The notes under the pieces are model-generated. The model saw only the letters and a list, made by a program, of their open reading frames with translations. It was not told the origin of the DNA and did no database searches. A stretch of DNA of 64,000 nucleotides from Sphingopyxis sp. CCNWLW2 (GTDB taxonomy: Bacteria; Pseudomonadota; Alphaproteobacteria; Sphingomonadales; Sphingomonadaceae): NCBI RefSeq assembly GCF_037095755.1, contig NZ_JBAWKJ010000003.1, forward strand, positions 124,001 through 188,000, in the 5' to 3' direction. Position numbers and translations under genes: made by a program. Numbering within the stretch: the first letter of the stretch is position 1; every line of letters starts with the position of its first letter. Positions 17,788-27,388 of this stretch are shown here, one piece after another.

Positions 17788-18966
17788 TCAATGCTTTCGC
17801 GTCAGCTCGCGCATCGCATCGTCCAGCCCGGCGAGGCTGAGCGGATACATGCGGTCGTTCATCAGCTGTTTGATCAGCTTCACCGACTGGGTGTAGCCCC
17901 AATGCGCCTCGGGCACCGGGTTGAGCCACACCGCGGCGGGATAGACATGCGTGATCCGCTGGAGCCAGACCGCGCCCGATTCCTCGTTGAAATGTTCGAC
18001 GCTGCCGCCCGGATGGGTGATTTCATAAGCGCTCATCGACGCATCGCCGACAAAGATCACTTTATAATCATGGCCATATTTGTGGAGGATGTCCCACATC
18101 TGGTGGCGTTCGGACCAGCGGCGCTTATTGTCCTTCCACACGCCTTCGTACGGGCAATTGTGGAAATAGAAGAATTCGAGATTCTTGAACTCGGTCGTCG
18201 CGGCGCTGAACAATTCTTCGCAGAGCTTGATGAACGGGTCCATCGATCCGCCGACGTCGAGGAAGAGCAGCAGCTTCACCGCGTTGCGCCGTTCGGGGCG
18301 CATCTTGATATCGAGCCAGCCCTGCCGCGCGGTGCCGTCGATCGTGCCCAGAATATCGAGCTCGTCGGCCGCGCCCTCGCGCGCGAATTTGCGCAGGCGG
18401 CGGAGCGCGATCTTGATGTTGCGGGTGCCGAGTTCCTTGGTGTTGTCGAGGTTCTGGAACTCGCGCTTTTCCCAGACCTTCAGCGCGCGCTTGTGCTTGC
18501 TCTCGCCGCCGATCCGAACACCTTCGGGATTATAGCCCGAATTGCCGAAGGGCGAGGTGCCGCCGGTGCCGATCCACTTGCTGCCGCCCTCGTGGCGTTT
18601 CTGCTGTTCCTCGAGCCGCTCTTTCAGCGTCTCCATGATCTTGTCCCAGTCGCCGAGCGACTCGATCGCCGCCATTTCTTCTGGCGTCAAAAATTTCTCG
18701 GCGACCGCCTTCAGCCAGTCGGCGGGGACGTCGACCGGGTTCTGACCATAGTCGGAGATGATGCCCTTGAAGACCTTGTTGAACACCTGGTCGAAACGGT
18801 CGAGCAGGCCCTCGTCCTTCACATAGATCGCGCGGCTGAGGTAATAGAATTGCTCGGGGCTGCGGTCGATCACTTCGCGGTCGAGCGCCTCCAGCAGCAT
18901 CAGATGCTCTTTCAGGCTGGCGGGAATACCCGCGGCGCGAAGCTCGTCGAGAAAGCCGAAAAACAT
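17788..18966 (-). CDS. vWA-domain protein, CoxE-like
   Basis: 392 aa cytoplasmic protein of the CoxE-like von Willebrand factor A family, typically working with a MoxR AAA+ ATPase as a chaperone or metal-insertion pair. The N-terminal half is helical and charged. The vWA domain begins near residue 230 with LLLFLDVGGSMDPF, in which the usual DxSxS metal motif reads DVGGS. The partner MoxR gene lies about 1.7 kb upstream on the same strand but is separated by an oppositely oriented chemoreceptor gene. The client of this pair is not evident. Confidence 0.88.
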   Translation of the reverse strand: MFFGFLDELRAAGIPASLKEHLMLLEALDREVIDRSPEQFYYLSRAIYVKDEGLLDRFDQVFNKVFKGIISDYGQNPVDVPADWLKAVAEKFLTPEEMAAIESLGDWDKIMETLKERLEEQQKRHEGGSKWIGTGGTSPFGNSGYNPEGVRIGGESKHKRALKVWEKREFQNLDNTKELGTRNIKIALRRLRKFAREGAADELDILGTIDGTARQGWLDIKMRPERRNAVKLLLFLDVGGSMDPFIKLCEELFSAATTEFKNLEFFYFHNCPYEGVWKDNKRRWSERHQMWDILHKYGHDYKVIFVGDASMSAYEITHPGGSVEHFNEESGAVWLQRITHVYPAAVWLNPVPEAHWGYTQSVKLIKQLMNDRMYPLSLAGLDDAMRELTRKH

Positions 18967-19093
18967 GGCGCAGGCGTATCGCGTTCGGGCGCGGCGCGCA
19001 ACTTACTTTACGTTCGCGTAAAGTGCCGCGGGTTGACCCCGCGTTAACCATTGTCGGGCATAGCATCGCGATCAATTTGATGTGGGTGGCGCA

Positions 19094-20491
19094 ATGAAAT
19101 TCGATCCGATCAATCCGGCGGCGCAGATACTCGACCAGTCGGTCGCGAGCGACTGCGGCGAACTCGCCGTTGGGTGCAGCGACGCCGCGGGCCGCATCGA
19201 GCGGGCGACCGACCAGATGGAACGCCAGATCGCCGAACTCGGCCGGCTTGAGGAATATGTCGTCAGCCTCGAGGCCGACCAGCGCCAGATCGCCGATTCG
19301 ACCGACGAGGCGAAGTTGCTCTCGGCGCGCGCATGCGAACAGCTCGACACCGGCGCTGAGCGCGTCAACGCCGCGGTCAGTGAATTCCGCTCGGTCATCG
19401 ACCTCATTGCGCGGCTCGGGACGCATGTTACCAATTTCGCCGCCGTGATGGAGCAGGTGCAGCAGGTCAGCCAGTCGATCGAACAGATTGCCAAAACGAC
19501 GAACATGCTGGCGCTCAATGCCGCGATCGAGGCCGAACGCGCCGGCGATGCCGGGCGCACCTTCGCCGTCGTCGCCGCCGAGGTGAAGAAGCTGGCACAA
19601 AACACGCGCGGCGCGACCGACGAGATCCGCCGCAGCATCGGCAGCCTCGCCGCCGAGGCGAGCGGGCTTGTGACCGAAATCCAGTCGGGGGTCGAACAAT
19701 CGAGCCGCGCCGAGGCGCAGTTCGAAACGATCACCGACGCGCTGCACGACGCGACGCACCTCGTCGCGCTGCTCGACGACCAGAGCGACCGCATCGCGCA
19801 ATCGAGCGCGATGGTGCATGCCAATGGCGCGAAGGTGCGCGACGCGCTCGACAGCGTCGTTACCTCGGTTCGCGACAATAGTTCGACCCTGGTGGGCACG
19901 CGCGATTCGATCCTGTCGATGGAGCATGTGTCGAACCGCATGTTCAACGCGGTGATCTCGGCGGGGGTCAGTCCGCAGGATTCGGCGATCGTCGCCTTGG
20001 CGGCGAAGGTGCGCGATGAATTCGTCGGGCTGGCCGAAGCCGCTGTTGCGCGCGGCGAGCTGTCGATGGAACAGCTCTTCGACACCGATTATGTCCGCGT
20101 CCCGAATTCCAACCCCGAACGTTTTCGCACGACGCTCAGCGACTGGGCCGACGCGCACTGGCGTCCGCTGTTCGATCGCATCGTGGCGCAGCATCCCGAG
20201 ATCAAGATGTCGTCGGCGGGCGACATGAACGGCTTTCTGCCGACGCATATCACCGAATGTTCGCGCGCGCCGACCGGCGACCTCGAGCATGACACCGCGC
20301 ATTGTCGCAATGGCCGCATCCTGTACGACGCGACCGACGCTGCGGCGAAGCGCAGCACTGCGCCCCTTTTTATGACGGTCTATCGGCAAGAAGGCGACGG
20401 CATCAATTATGTGACCGTGCGCAACGTCTATATGCCCGCGATCATCAACGGCCGCCGCTGGGGCGATGTCGAGGTCGCGTATCAGTTATAG
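19094..20491 (+). CDS. Soluble methyl-accepting chemotaxis protein with C-terminal sensor-like domain
   Basis: 465 aa protein lacking any membrane segment. The N-terminal part is coiled coil and includes the chemoreceptor signalling hairpin (TTNMLALNAAIEAERAGD, about residues 135-152, then VVAAEVKKLAQ). The C-terminal third (from ~285) is a globular domain ending in NGRRWGDVEVAY, which resembles the end of cache-type sensor domains, with the segment DYVRVPNSNPERF. So signalling precedes sensing, the reverse of classical receptors. A GTG at 19082 is an alternative start. No che genes are nearby. It may sense a cytoplasmic signal, including redox or metabolite state; the Cys in ECSRAP and AHCRNG are noteworthy. 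Confidence 0.85.
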   Translation: MKFDPINPAAQILDQSVASDCGELAVGCSDAAGRIERATDQMERQIAELGRLEEYVVSLEADQRQIADSTDEAKLLSARACEQLDTGAERVNAAVSEFRSVIDLIARLGTHVTNFAAVMEQVQQVSQSIEQIAKTTNMLALNAAIEAERAGDAGRTFAVVAAEVKKLAQNTRGATDEIRRSIGSLAAEASGLVTEIQSGVEQSSRAEAQFETITDALHDATHLVALLDDQSDRIAQSSAMVHANGAKVRDALDSVVTSVRDNSSTLVGTRDSILSMEHVSNRMFNAVISAGVSPQDSAIVALAAKVRDEFVGLAEAAVARGELSMEQLFDTDYVRVPNSNPERFRTTLSDWADAHWRPLFDRIVAQHPEIKMSSAGDMNGFLPTHITECSRAPTGDLEHDTAHCRNGRILYDATDAAAKRSTAPLFMTVYRQEGDGINYVTVRNVYMPAIINGRRWGDVEVAYQL

Positions 20492-20498
20492 AGATTGA

Positions 20499-20638
20499 TC
20501 CTCCCTGTCGCGAAGCGATGGGGAGGGGGACCGCGCCCATCGGGGGCGTGGTGGAGGGGTGGCGTGGCGACGTCGCGCTAATACCCCTCCGTCAGCGCTT
20601 CGCGCTGCCACCTCCCCATGCCTTCGGCACAGGGAGGA
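20499..20638. repeat. Long inverted repeat element (family D)
   Basis: Intergenic element between the convergent chemoreceptor and moxR genes. The outer arms TCCTCCCTGT (20499-20508) and ACAGGGAGGA (20629-20638) are perfect complements. Inside are further GGGGAGG and CCTCCCC blocks and a short palindromic core, so the RNA would form one long hairpin. It could be a mobile REP/MITE-like unit or serve as a shared terminator. Confidence 0.75.
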
Positions 20639-20647
20639 CATTGAGGC

Positions 20648-21493
20648 CTAACTTCCCTGACGGCGCGCCATGAACGCCAGCTTTTCGAACAGCATCACGT
20701 CCTGTTCATTCTTGAGCAACGCGCCGTGGAGCGGCGGGATCGCCTTGCCGACGTCGCGGTTCTGCAGGACTTCGAGCGGCATGTCTTCATTCAGAAGCAG
20801 CTTGAGCCAGTCGATCAGCTCGCTCGTCGACGGCTTTTTCTTGAGGCCCGGCACGTCGCGAACCTCGTAGAAGATGTCCATCGCGCGGCTGACGAGCGTC
20901 TTCTGGATGCCCGGGAAATGGACCTCGACGATTTCGGCCATCGTATCGCGGTCGGGGAATTTGATATAGTGGAAGAAACAGCGGCGCAGGAAGGCGTCGG
21001 GCAGTTCCTTTTCATTGTTCGAAGTGATGACGACGATCGGGCGTTCCTTCGCGGTCACCGCCTCGTCGGTCTCATAGACATGGAACGCCATGCGATCGAG
21101 TTCCTGGAGCAGGTCGTTCGGGAATTCGATGTCGGCCTTGTCGATTTCGTCGATCAGTAGCACGGGCAGCTTGGGCGAGGTGAACGCCTCCCACAATTTG
21201 CCCTTGCGGATATAGTTGCGGATGTCGTGGACGCGCTCTTCGCCGAGCTGGCCGTCGCGCAGGCGCGCGACCGCATCATATTCGTACAGGCCCTGTTGGG
21301 CTTTCGTGGTCGATTTGATGTTCCACGTGATCAGCGGCGCGTCGAACGCTTTCGCGATTTCCTCGGCGAGCACGGTCTTGCCGGTGCCGGGTTCGCCCTT
21401 CACGAGCAGCGGACGGCGCAGCAAGGTCGCGGCGTTGACCGCGACCTTCAGGTCGTCGGTGGCGATATAGGCGCTGGTGCCTTCGAAACGCAT
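20648..21493 (-). CDS. MoxR-family AAA+ ATPase
   Basis: 281 aa ATPase of the MoxR class, which assists folding or cofactor insertion together with vWA proteins. Walker A is GEPGTGKT (about residue 35), Walker B is VLLIDEIDKAD, sensor 1 includes VITSNNEKELPDAFLRR, and the last residues form a helical lid. ATG at 21493 is the start. The expected partner is the CoxE-like vWA protein at 17788-18966, with a chemoreceptor gene on the other strand between them. Confidence 0.93.
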   Translation of the reverse strand: MRFEGTSAYIATDDLKVAVNAATLLRRPLLVKGEPGTGKTVLAEEIAKAFDAPLITWNIKSTTKAQQGLYEYDAVARLRDGQLGEERVHDIRNYIRKGKLWEAFTSPKLPVLLIDEIDKADIEFPNDLLQELDRMAFHVYETDEAVTAKERPIVVITSNNEKELPDAFLRRCFFHYIKFPDRDTMAEIVEVHFPGIQKTLVSRAMDIFYEVRDVPGLKKKPSTSELIDWLKLLLNEDMPLEVLQNRDVGKAIPPLHGALLKNEQDVMLFEKLAFMARRQGS

Positions 21494-21560
21494 CGGCTCT
21501 TTCCCTTAACGTGAACGTCAAGCTGGCATAGCGGGGGGAGGGAGAGGGTGCAAGCGAGTC

Positions 21561-21686
21561 TCCCTTCCCGCTTGCGGGAGGGGCTGGGCCGAGCGAAGCG
21601 AGCAGCTGAGGTGGATCGGTCCACCCCGCTGCGACTAGCGGACAAGTCCGCAAGTCTCGCTACCTCTCCCGCAGGCGGGAGGGGAG
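21561..21686. repeat. Inverted pair of GC-rich REP units (family A)
   Basis: Two hairpin units related to CCCTCCCGCTTGCGGGAGGG (left arm near 21563-21585, right arm near 21663-21686) flank a unique middle with an imperfect GGTGGATCGGTCCACC palindrome. It lies upstream of moxR and after the stop of the next minus-strand gene. Confidence 0.8.
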
Positions 21687-21692
21687 GAAATG

Positions 21693-22364
21693 TCAGGGAT
21701 GCAGGCGGCTCGCGGCGCGCGCGGCCATCAGGTCCCACAGGCCACTGTGCTGGGTGATCAGCTGCTGGGCGCCGAATACCATCGCGCGTTCAACTGCAGA
21801 CGTTCCGGCGACGGTTGCGGCGAGCCGGGCGGTTTCGCGGAGGTCGGGGAGGGTGCAGGTCGGGGGACTGAGGTCGAGCCGAAGCGCGCTGATGTCGAGC
21901 AATACGCGGATCGTCCGCCAATCGAGCGTCAGCGCGATCGCGGCGCCGAGCGCGCACCCGTGGCGGTCCGATTCGGCGAGCATGTCGATCGCCTTGCGCT
22001 GCGCGGCGACCGCGGCTTCGCATTGCGCCTGGCCTTGCGTGCTCGGCACCGGGCCGACCGCCGAGGCGATCTTGGTCAGGAAGGCACGTTCCTGGACGAA
22101 GGCATCGGCCGCCTGGGCCATCCACTGGCGCGACGCGGGGTCGACCGCCTTGCGCGCGGCATTGTCGATCACGCCCGGATAACGGCCGTGCAGCAGGCAA
22201 AGAAAATGCACCGCGTCGGCGAGGTTGCGCATCGCCTCGGACCCGCTCGACAGGGCGCCCGAGCGGACGTGCGGATGCGCGCCGGTGCCGTCGCTGGCGA
22301 CCAGCGCATCGAGCAATTCGGCGACGCCGCGCGTCTGTGCTTTGGGCTGGGGCGACTGGCTCAA
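21693..22364 (-). CDS. Uncharacterised alpha-helical protein
   Basis: 223 aa protein that I cannot assign to a characterised family. It has no signal peptide or membrane helix. Most of it is predicted helical with scattered conserved-looking Cys and His (HFLCLLHGRYPG, ESDRHGCALGAA, SPPTCTLPDLRE). The start codon is TTG at 22364, supported by GAGGA seven bases upstream. A conserved sphingomonad hypothetical protein is likely, since the coding frame is long and keeps an ordinary amino-acid make-up, but no function can be given. Confidence 0.6.
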   Translation of the reverse strand: MSQSPQPKAQTRGVAELLDALVASDGTGAHPHVRSGALSSGSEAMRNLADAVHFLCLLHGRYPGVIDNAARKAVDPASRQWMAQAADAFVQERAFLTKIASAVGPVPSTQGQAQCEAAVAAQRKAIDMLAESDRHGCALGAAIALTLDWRTIRVLLDISALRLDLSPPTCTLPDLRETARLAATVAGTSAVERAMVFGAQQLITQHSGLWDLMAARAASRLHP

Positions 22365-22509
22365 GGCTTGATCCTCGCTGTGGCGGGGCGCCGGAGCCCA
22401 AGCCAGTGGAATTACAGCGATCGGTCATAGATCAACGTCGTAAACGACGCGTTTATAAGCGGCGCTTTGATTTGCCGCGGGGCTGTTCCAGTCAGGGACA
22501 ACAGGAGCA

Positions 22510-22555
22510 AGGAAACCAAAGAGACCGGCAAGCCCCGGGGAGAAGCTTGCCGGTC
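22510..22555 (-). terminator. Rho-independent terminator-like hairpin
   Basis: On the minus strand GACCGGCAAGC pairs perfectly with GCTTGCCGGTC (22523-22555), and the 3' side runs into a T-rich tail (TCTCTTTGGTTTCC). It sits downstream of the PspC-domain gene and probably ends that transcript before the next gene. Confidence 0.6.
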
Positions 22556-22595
22556 CCATCGATATGGCGCCGGGGGGACGCCATTGGAGCGGGGT

Positions 22596-22625
22596 GGCCG
22601 GACTCAAGGGAGAGAGTGTCCGGCC
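22596..22625 (-). terminator. Stem-loop just after the pspC-like gene
   Basis: Inverted repeat GGCCGGAC / GTCCGGCC with a 14-base loop, eight bases after the end of the PspC-domain gene. There is no T-run, so it may be a transcript-stabilising hairpin or a weak terminator in series with the one at 22510-22555. Confidence 0.4.
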
Positions 22626-22633
22626 GGCCCTGC

Positions 22634-22924
22634 TCAAGCTGCGAGTGCGAGTTCCTCGGTCTTTTTAGCCTGCGGCGCGGCGACGTCGATCGCGTTCGGC
22701 GCGGGCTGGGCCGCCGCCTTGGCGGGGAAGATCAGGCGCGAGGCGAGCACGACCAGGCCAAGGGCGAAATAGCCGATGAAGGTCTGGACCGGGAAGAAGA
22801 AGAGCGGCGCGACGAAGGCGAGGCGCAACCACAACGGGTTGAAGCCAAAATCCTGGCCAACGGCCTCGCAGATACCGAAGAAGGTATCGCGGCGGCGGAA
22901 GAGGTTGGTGGTTTCGTTTTCCAT
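22634..22924 (-). CDS. PspC-domain membrane protein
   Basis: 96 aa protein with a PspC domain, the small membrane-associated domain of phage-shock regulators. The family core is visible as FFGICEAVGQDFGFNPLWLRLAFV followed by a hydrophobic helix (GYFALGLVVLASRLIF); the tail is Ala/Glu-rich. It stands alone, without pspA, pspB or pspF nearby, so its link to envelope-stress signalling is inferred from the domain only. Confidence 0.82.
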   Translation of the reverse strand: MENETTNLFRRRDTFFGICEAVGQDFGFNPLWLRLAFVAPLFFFPVQTFIGYFALGLVVLASRLIFPAKAAAQPAPNAIDVAAPQAKKTEELALAA

Positions 22925-23065
22925 CTTTTTTGTCTTTCCCTTTGGCTGCAGGCACTGCCCCGCGCCGATGCCGAATGCATCGCAAAGGTCGTGCCAATTT
23001 TCGCGAGCCCCAGATTTCCGAGCTTTTTTGTATCAGCCGCGTTGGGCGGCCTGCTCTGGATCGTG

Positions 23066-23092
23066 AATCAATCCCACCTTGTGGGAATGATT
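23066..23092. promoter_or_regulatory. Near-perfect palindrome, possible operator
   Basis: AATCAATCCCAC, a three-base spacer CTT, then GTGGGAATGATT: arms match at 11 of 12 positions. It lies about 140 bases upstream of the pspC-like start, is A/T richer than the local repeats, and lacks a T-tail. It could be an operator or a transcript hairpin. Confidence 0.35.
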
Positions 23093-23255
23093 GCCATTTG
23101 ATGGGTGGCGCCTGAACCCTTCATGAAGCGCTCTGCATCGCGTGACGAGCGCTATCTGGTGGACAAATATGAAGATTTAAAGATCGCGGGACAAAAAAAT
23201 TGTGCATCGCAACATTCGGGCGTGGCTGGTCTCAACCTGAAGGGACTTATCAATC

Positions 23256-23353
23256 ATCGTCACCCCGGACTTGATCCGGGGTCCAGCTTGAAGTCGAAGC
23301 CAGTCGGTGGCTCAAAAAGCGGGCTCCCGGATCAAGTCCGGGATGACGAAGGA
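23256..23353. repeat. Palindromic intergenic repeat (family B)
   Basis: Arms CATCGTCACCCCGGACTTGA and GGATCAAGTCCGGGATGACG form an imperfect inverted repeat, each arm also holding a smaller GATCCGGG-type palindrome. It resembles the unit at 4507-4591. It creates HPGLDPGS- and VRDDE-type peptides in shadow reading frames. Confidence 0.8.
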
Positions 23354-23390
23354 TGTGAAGCAACGACGGCTTCCAATCTCGCAAAGGCAT

Positions 23391-23423
23391 AGAAAAGGGG
23401 CGGCCCGTCACCGGACCGCCCCT
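23391..23423 (-). terminator. Rho-independent terminator of rpoD
   Basis: On the minus strand AGGGGCGGTCC, loop GGTGAC, GGGCCGCCCCT forms an 11-pair stem (one T-G) followed by TTTTC, 21 bases after the rpoD stop codon. Confidence 0.88.
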
Positions 23424-23444
23424 GAAATTTCTCTGTCTTCGGCC

Positions 23445-25469
23445 TTACTGGTCGAGGAAGCTGCGCATCTTGCGGCTGCGGCTCGGGTGCTTCAGCTTGC
23501 GGAGCGCCTTCGCCTCGATCTGGCGGATGCGTTCGCGCGTCACGCTGAACTGCTGGCCGACTTCCTCCAGCGTGTGGTCGGTGTTCATCCCGATGCCGAA
23601 GCGCATGCGCAGAACACGCTCCTCACGCGGGGTCAGCGACGCGAGGACGCGCGTGACCGTTTCCTTGAGGTTCGACTGCACCGCGGCATCGACCGGGATG
23701 ACGGCATTCTTGTCCTCGATGAAATCGCCGAGATGGCTGTCTTCCTCGTCGCCGATCGGCGTTTCGAGGCTGATCGGCTCCTTGGCGATCTTCATCACCT
23801 TGCGGACCTTTTCGAGCGGCATCGACAGACGCTCGGCCATTTCCTCGGGGGTCGGCTCGCGGCCGCTTTCGTGGAGGAACTGGCGGCTGCAACGGACCAG
23901 CTTGTTGATCGTCTCGATCATGTGGACCGGGATGCGGATCGTGCGCGCCTGATCGGCGATCGAGCGGGTGATCGCCTGACGGATCCACCAGGTCGCATAG
24001 GTGCTGAACTTGTAGCCGCGGCGATACTCGAACTTGTCCACCGCCTTCATCAGGCCGATATTGCCTTCCTGGATCAGGTCGAGGAATTGCAGGCCGCGGT
24101 TCGTGTATTTCTTGGCGATCGAGATCACGAGGCGCAGGTTCGCCTCGACCATTTCCTTCTTGGCGATGCGCGCTTCGCGCTCGCCCTTCTGGACCATGTT
24201 CACGACGCGGCGGAATTCGGTCAGGCTCATGCCTGCCGCCTGCGCGATTTCGCTGATTTCGATGCGGATGCGGTCGACCGCGCCGGCTTCATTCTCGGCG
24301 AAGGCGGCCCATTTCTTGTCGAGCCCGCTGACGCTCTCGATCCAATTCTCTTCGAGCTCGCGCCCGACATAATTGTCGAGGAACGACTTGCGCGGCACCT
24401 TGTGGCGCTCGGCCAGGCGCAGCATCTGGCCGCCGAGCGCGGTCAGCCGGCGGTTATAGCTGTAGAGCTGGTCGACCAGATATTCGATCTTGGTGCCGTG
24501 GAACTGCACGCTCTCGACCTGCGCGGTGAGTTCCTCGCGCAGCTTGTGGTATTTCTTTTCCGACGCCGACGGAAATTCCTCGCCGCCCGAGAGCGCTTCG
24601 AGGCGCGCTTCCTGCAGCTTCGAGAAGGCCTTGAAGCTCTTGGTGATGTTCGCGAACTTTTCGAGCGCGTCGGGCTTCAGCAGCTCTTCCATCGCCGCGA
24701 GGCTGAGGGTGTTGTCTTCCTCATCCTCCTCGAAGCTTTCGCGCTTGCCCGACGAGCCTTCGCCGTCCTCGTCGTCGCCGTCAGCCGAGGGTTCTTCCTC
24801 GACTTCGTCCTCGTCCTTGAACGAAACGCCGGCGGTCTTTTCGCTGATCTCGCCGTCGTCCTCGGCGCCCTCTTCGTCCATATTCTCGGGCGCGGGGTCC
24901 TTCGAGAGCATCGCTTCGAGGTCGACGATCTCGCGCAGCTGCATGTCGCCATTGTTGAGCGCGGTCGACCAGTCGATGATCGCGTTGAAGGTCAGCGGGC
25001 TTTCGCACAGCCCAAGGATCATCGTGTCGCGGCCCGCCTCGATGCGCTTCGCGATCGCGATTTCGCCTTCGCGGCTGAGCAGCTCGACCGCGCCCATTTC
25101 GCGCAGGTACATGCGAACGGGATCGTCGGTGCGATCGACCGTTTCCTTCTTCTTTTCGATCGCGGGGTTCGAAACCGAACCGGTGCCGGCGCTGACATCG
25201 ACTTCGTCGTCGGGCTCCTGGTCGGCCTCTTCCTGCACATCCTCATCGCTTTCTACGATGTTGATGCCCATGTCGGAAATCGCCGACATGATATCCTCGA
25301 TCTGCTCGGACGACATCTCGTCCTGCGGCAGCGCCGCGTTCAGCTCGTCATAGGTCAGGTAACCGCGCTTCTTGCCGCGTGCGATCAGCTTTTTGACGTC
25401 GGCCTCGTTGAGGTCGATCAGCGGGCTGTCGGTGTCGGTATCGGTGTCGGCGGTGCTTTTGGTGGCCAT
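23445..25469 (-). CDS. rpoD: RNA polymerase primary sigma factor RpoD
   Basis: Housekeeping sigma-70 (674 aa), which directs RNA polymerase to most promoters. Region 1.1 lies at the N-terminus, followed by a long acidic insert (~residues 60-100 and 200-250) common in this family. Region 2 contains [20 protein letters not shown] and the -10 recognition helix with [11 protein letters not shown]. Region 3 follows, and region 4 ends with [17 protein letters not shown], the -35 binding helix-turn-helix. It starts 29 bases after dnaG, so the two probably share the macromolecular-synthesis operon, and a strong terminator follows. Confidence 0.98.
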   Translation of the reverse strand: MATKSTADTDTDTDSPLIDLNEADVKKLIARGKKRGYLTYDELNAALPQDEMSSEQIEDIMSAISDMGINIVESDEDVQEEADQEPDDEVDVSAGTGSVSNPAIEKKKETVDRTDDPVRMYLREMGAVELLSREGEIAIAKRIEAGRDTMILGLCESPLTFNAIIDWSTALNNGDMQLREIVDLEAMLSKDPAPENMDEEGAEDDGEISEKTAGVSFKDEDEVEEEPSADGDDEDGEGSSGKRESFEEDEEDNTLSLAAMEELLKPDALEKFANITKSFKAFSKLQEARLEALSGGEEFPSASEKKYHKLREELTAQVESVQFHGTKIEYLVDQLYSYNRRLTALGGQMLRLAERHKVPRKSFLDNYVGRELEENWIESVSGLDKKWAAFAENEAGAVDRIRIEISEIAQAAGMSLTEFRRVVNMVQKGEREARIAKKEMVEANLRLVISIAKKYTNRGLQFLDLIQEGNIGLMKAVDKFEYRRGYKFSTYATWWIRQAITRSIADQARTIRIPVHMIETINKLVRCSRQFLHESGREPTPEEMAERLSMPLEKVRKVMKIAKEPISLETPIGDEEDSHLGDFIEDKNAVIPVDAAVQSNLKETVTRVLASLTPREERVLRMRFGIGMNTDHTLEEVGQQFSVTRERIRQIEAKALRKLKHPSRSRKMRSFLDQ

Positions 25470-25498
25470 TCGTGGTTCCTGCCTAAGGGCGTAATCGT

Positions 25499-27388
25499 TC
25501 AGCTCTGGTTGCTGTCTTCGGACAGCGCAGCCAGGCGGCGGGTCAATTCTTTATCCATGGCGGACAGCTTCTGCTGCCGCGCGAATCCTTCGTCGTCCAT
25601 CGTGCGCTGGAAATCCGCGGTGGCTTCGGCAAGCCGCTCCCGGATTTCGGGCTGGGTCACCAGCACACCGATATATTCATCAAGGTCGCGAAGCGCCGTT
25701 TCCCGCGCCGCTGCGGCCTCTTCCTTGCTTTCCAGCCTGCGATTGAACGAGAAGTGCATTCCGTCGGCTCTGAGCAATGTCATCGCCCTATTATACACTT
25801 TCATTGGCTCCAATATGGCAAGCAACCCCTCGCAATCAAGCCCTTCCTGACGCATCGCGCTGTCAAGCATTACGCCGAGCAGTTCGGCGTCGCTTGAATC
25901 GCTCACCGGCAGCCGCGTCAGCGCCTCCTCGTTGCGCCGGAGCGCCTCGGGGTAACGCAGCAATCCGCCGATCAGCGCCGCGACATAAGGCGCCGAAATC
26001 CCGGCCTGCCCGATGGAACGCGTCTCGTCGGCCGGAGGTTGCAATCGCGGGTCGGGGCCGAAGCGGCGATTGCCGCCTCCACGCGGCGGGTTCGGCGTCC
26101 AAGGCTGGCGCTGAGGGCGCTCGGGCTGTTTGCGCGCGAACAGCATATCGAGCCGCTCGCGAAACGCCTCGCGATAATGGTGGCGGACGTCGGCATCCTC
26201 GATCGCATCGGCATGCGCGAGCAGACGCGTCTTGAGCGCGGCGCGCTCCTCAGGGGTCGCAAGCGGCCCCGCTGCGACCTCATGCGCCCAGAGTCGCTCG
26301 ACGAGCGGCTGCGTCTCGTCGAGGATCGCGTTGAAGCCCTCGGAGCCGCGTGCGCGAACAATGTCGTCGGGGTCCTGCCCCGCGGGCAGCGTGGCAAAGG
26401 CAAGGCTGAAACCCGGACGAAGCAGGGGGAGCGCGCGCATTGCGGCACGCATCGCCGCTTTCTGCCCCGCTGCATCGCCGTCGAAGCAGAGCACCGGCAC
26501 CGGCACCATCCGCCAGATCAGCCCGAGCTGCGCCTCGGTCAGCGCGGTGCCGAGCGGCGCTACGGCGTCGGCGATCCCCGCCTCGGCGAGCGCAATCACG
26601 TCCATATAACCTTCGACGACGATGATGCGGTTCGTCTGCCGCGACGCCGGCGACGCCTTGTCGAGATTATAGAGGACGCGGCCCTTGTCGAAGAGCGGCG
26701 TGTCGGGCGAGTTCAGATATTTAGGCTCGCCGTCGCCAAGAATGCGCCCGCCGAACGCGATCACCCGCCCGCGCGCATCGCGGATCGGGATCATCAGGCG
26801 GCCGCGGAAACGGTCGTAGGGCTCTTTCTCTTCGACCGCGATCAGCATCCCCGATTCGACGAGCATCGCGGTCGGGAATTTCTTGAGCGCCTCCTTAAGC
26901 GCGCTGCGGCTGTCGGGCGCGAGGCCGAAGCCGAATGCCTTGCGCGTCGCCTCCGAAATGCCGCGCTTCGCGAGATACTCGCGCGCCGGGGCGCCGTTGC
27001 TGCTGCCAAGTTGCTGCGTGAACCAGTCGGCGGCGCCTTGGACGACGTCGCGCAGGCTCGCCGCCTCCTCGGCCTTTTTCGCGGCGCGCGGGTCGGCGGC
27101 GGGAACTTCCATCCCGGCTTCGGCGGCGAGTTCCTTGACCGCGTCCATGAACGACAGTCCGCGCTGGTCGGTCATCCAGCGGATCGCATCGCCATGCGCC
27201 GAGCAGCCGAAACAGTGGTAGAAGCCCTTTTCGTCGTTGATCGTGAAGCTGGGCGTCTTCTCGTTATGGAAGGGGCAGCAGGCTTTATATTCGCGCCCCG
27301 CACGCGTGACCTTCACCGTCCGCCCAATGAGCGTCGACAGCGTGATCCGCGAGCGCAGTTCGTCCAGCCATTGCGGGGTGAGGGTCAA
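25499..27388 (-). CDS. dnaG: DNA primase DnaG
   Basis: Makes RNA primers for replication (629 aa). The N-terminal CHC2 zinc finger has [12 protein letters not shown] and YHCFGC. The catalytic core carries the TOPRIM motifs ([11 protein letters not shown], then CFDGDAAG), and a helicase-binding C-terminal domain follows. The apparent start is TTG at 27388, whose first bases overlap the stop of the DUF559 gene (TTGA). The purine run GGGAGGGGG just upstream comes from a family A repeat copy, so the repeat seems to provide the ribosome binding site. No ATG upstream in frame is better placed. Confidence 0.95.
   Translation of the reverse strand: MTLTPQWLDELRSRITLSTLIGRTVKVTRAGREYKACCPFHNEKTPSFTINDEKGFYHCFGCSAHGDAIRWMTDQRGLSFMDAVKELAAEAGMEVPAADPRAAKKAEEAASLRDVVQGAADWFTQQLGSSNGAPAREYLAKRGISEATRKAFGFGLAPDSRSALKEALKKFPTAMLVESGMLIAVEEKEPYDRFRGRLMIPIRDARGRVIAFGGRILGDGEPKYLNSPDTPLFDKGRVLYNLDKASPASRQTNRIIVVEGYMDVIALAEAGIADAVAPLGTALTEAQLGLIWRMVPVPVLCFDGDAAGQKAAMRAAMRALPLLRPGFSLAFATLPAGQDPDDIVRARGSEGFNAILDETQPLVERLWAHEVAAGPLATPEERAALKTRLLAHADAIEDADVRHHYREAFRERLDMLFARKQPERPQRQPWTPNPPRGGGNRRFGPDPRLQPPADETRSIGQAGISAPYVAALIGGLLRYPEALRRNEEALTRLPVSDSSDAELLGVMLDSAMRQEGLDCEGLLAILEPMKVYNRAMTLLRADGMHFSFNRRLESKEEAAAARETALRDLDEYIGVLVTQPEIRERLAEATADFQRTMDDEGFARQQKLSAMDKELTRRLAALSEDSNQS

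Larger units (their letters stand above)
22925..23444. other. Gene-free region of about 520 bases
   Basis: I see no credible gene here. The 95-codon open frame at 23105-23392 reads through a palindromic repeat and has no family features. The region holds a 12-base near-perfect palindrome (23066-23092), a repeat unit (23256-23353) and the rpoD terminator (23391-23423). The pspC promoter should lie in its left part. Confidence 0.7.

Noticed and set aside
22425-22637. 70-codon open frame on the minus strand downstream of the PspC gene
   Set aside because: Spans two transcript hairpins, has no ribosome binding site or family similarity.
23105-23392. 95-codon open frame before the rpoD terminator
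   Set aside because: Reads through a family B palindrome and ends at the terminator; sequence is repeat-derived.
23307-25850. 847-codon open frame antisense to rpoD
   Set aside because: Begins in a repeat and runs antisense through rpoD; no recognisable motif.
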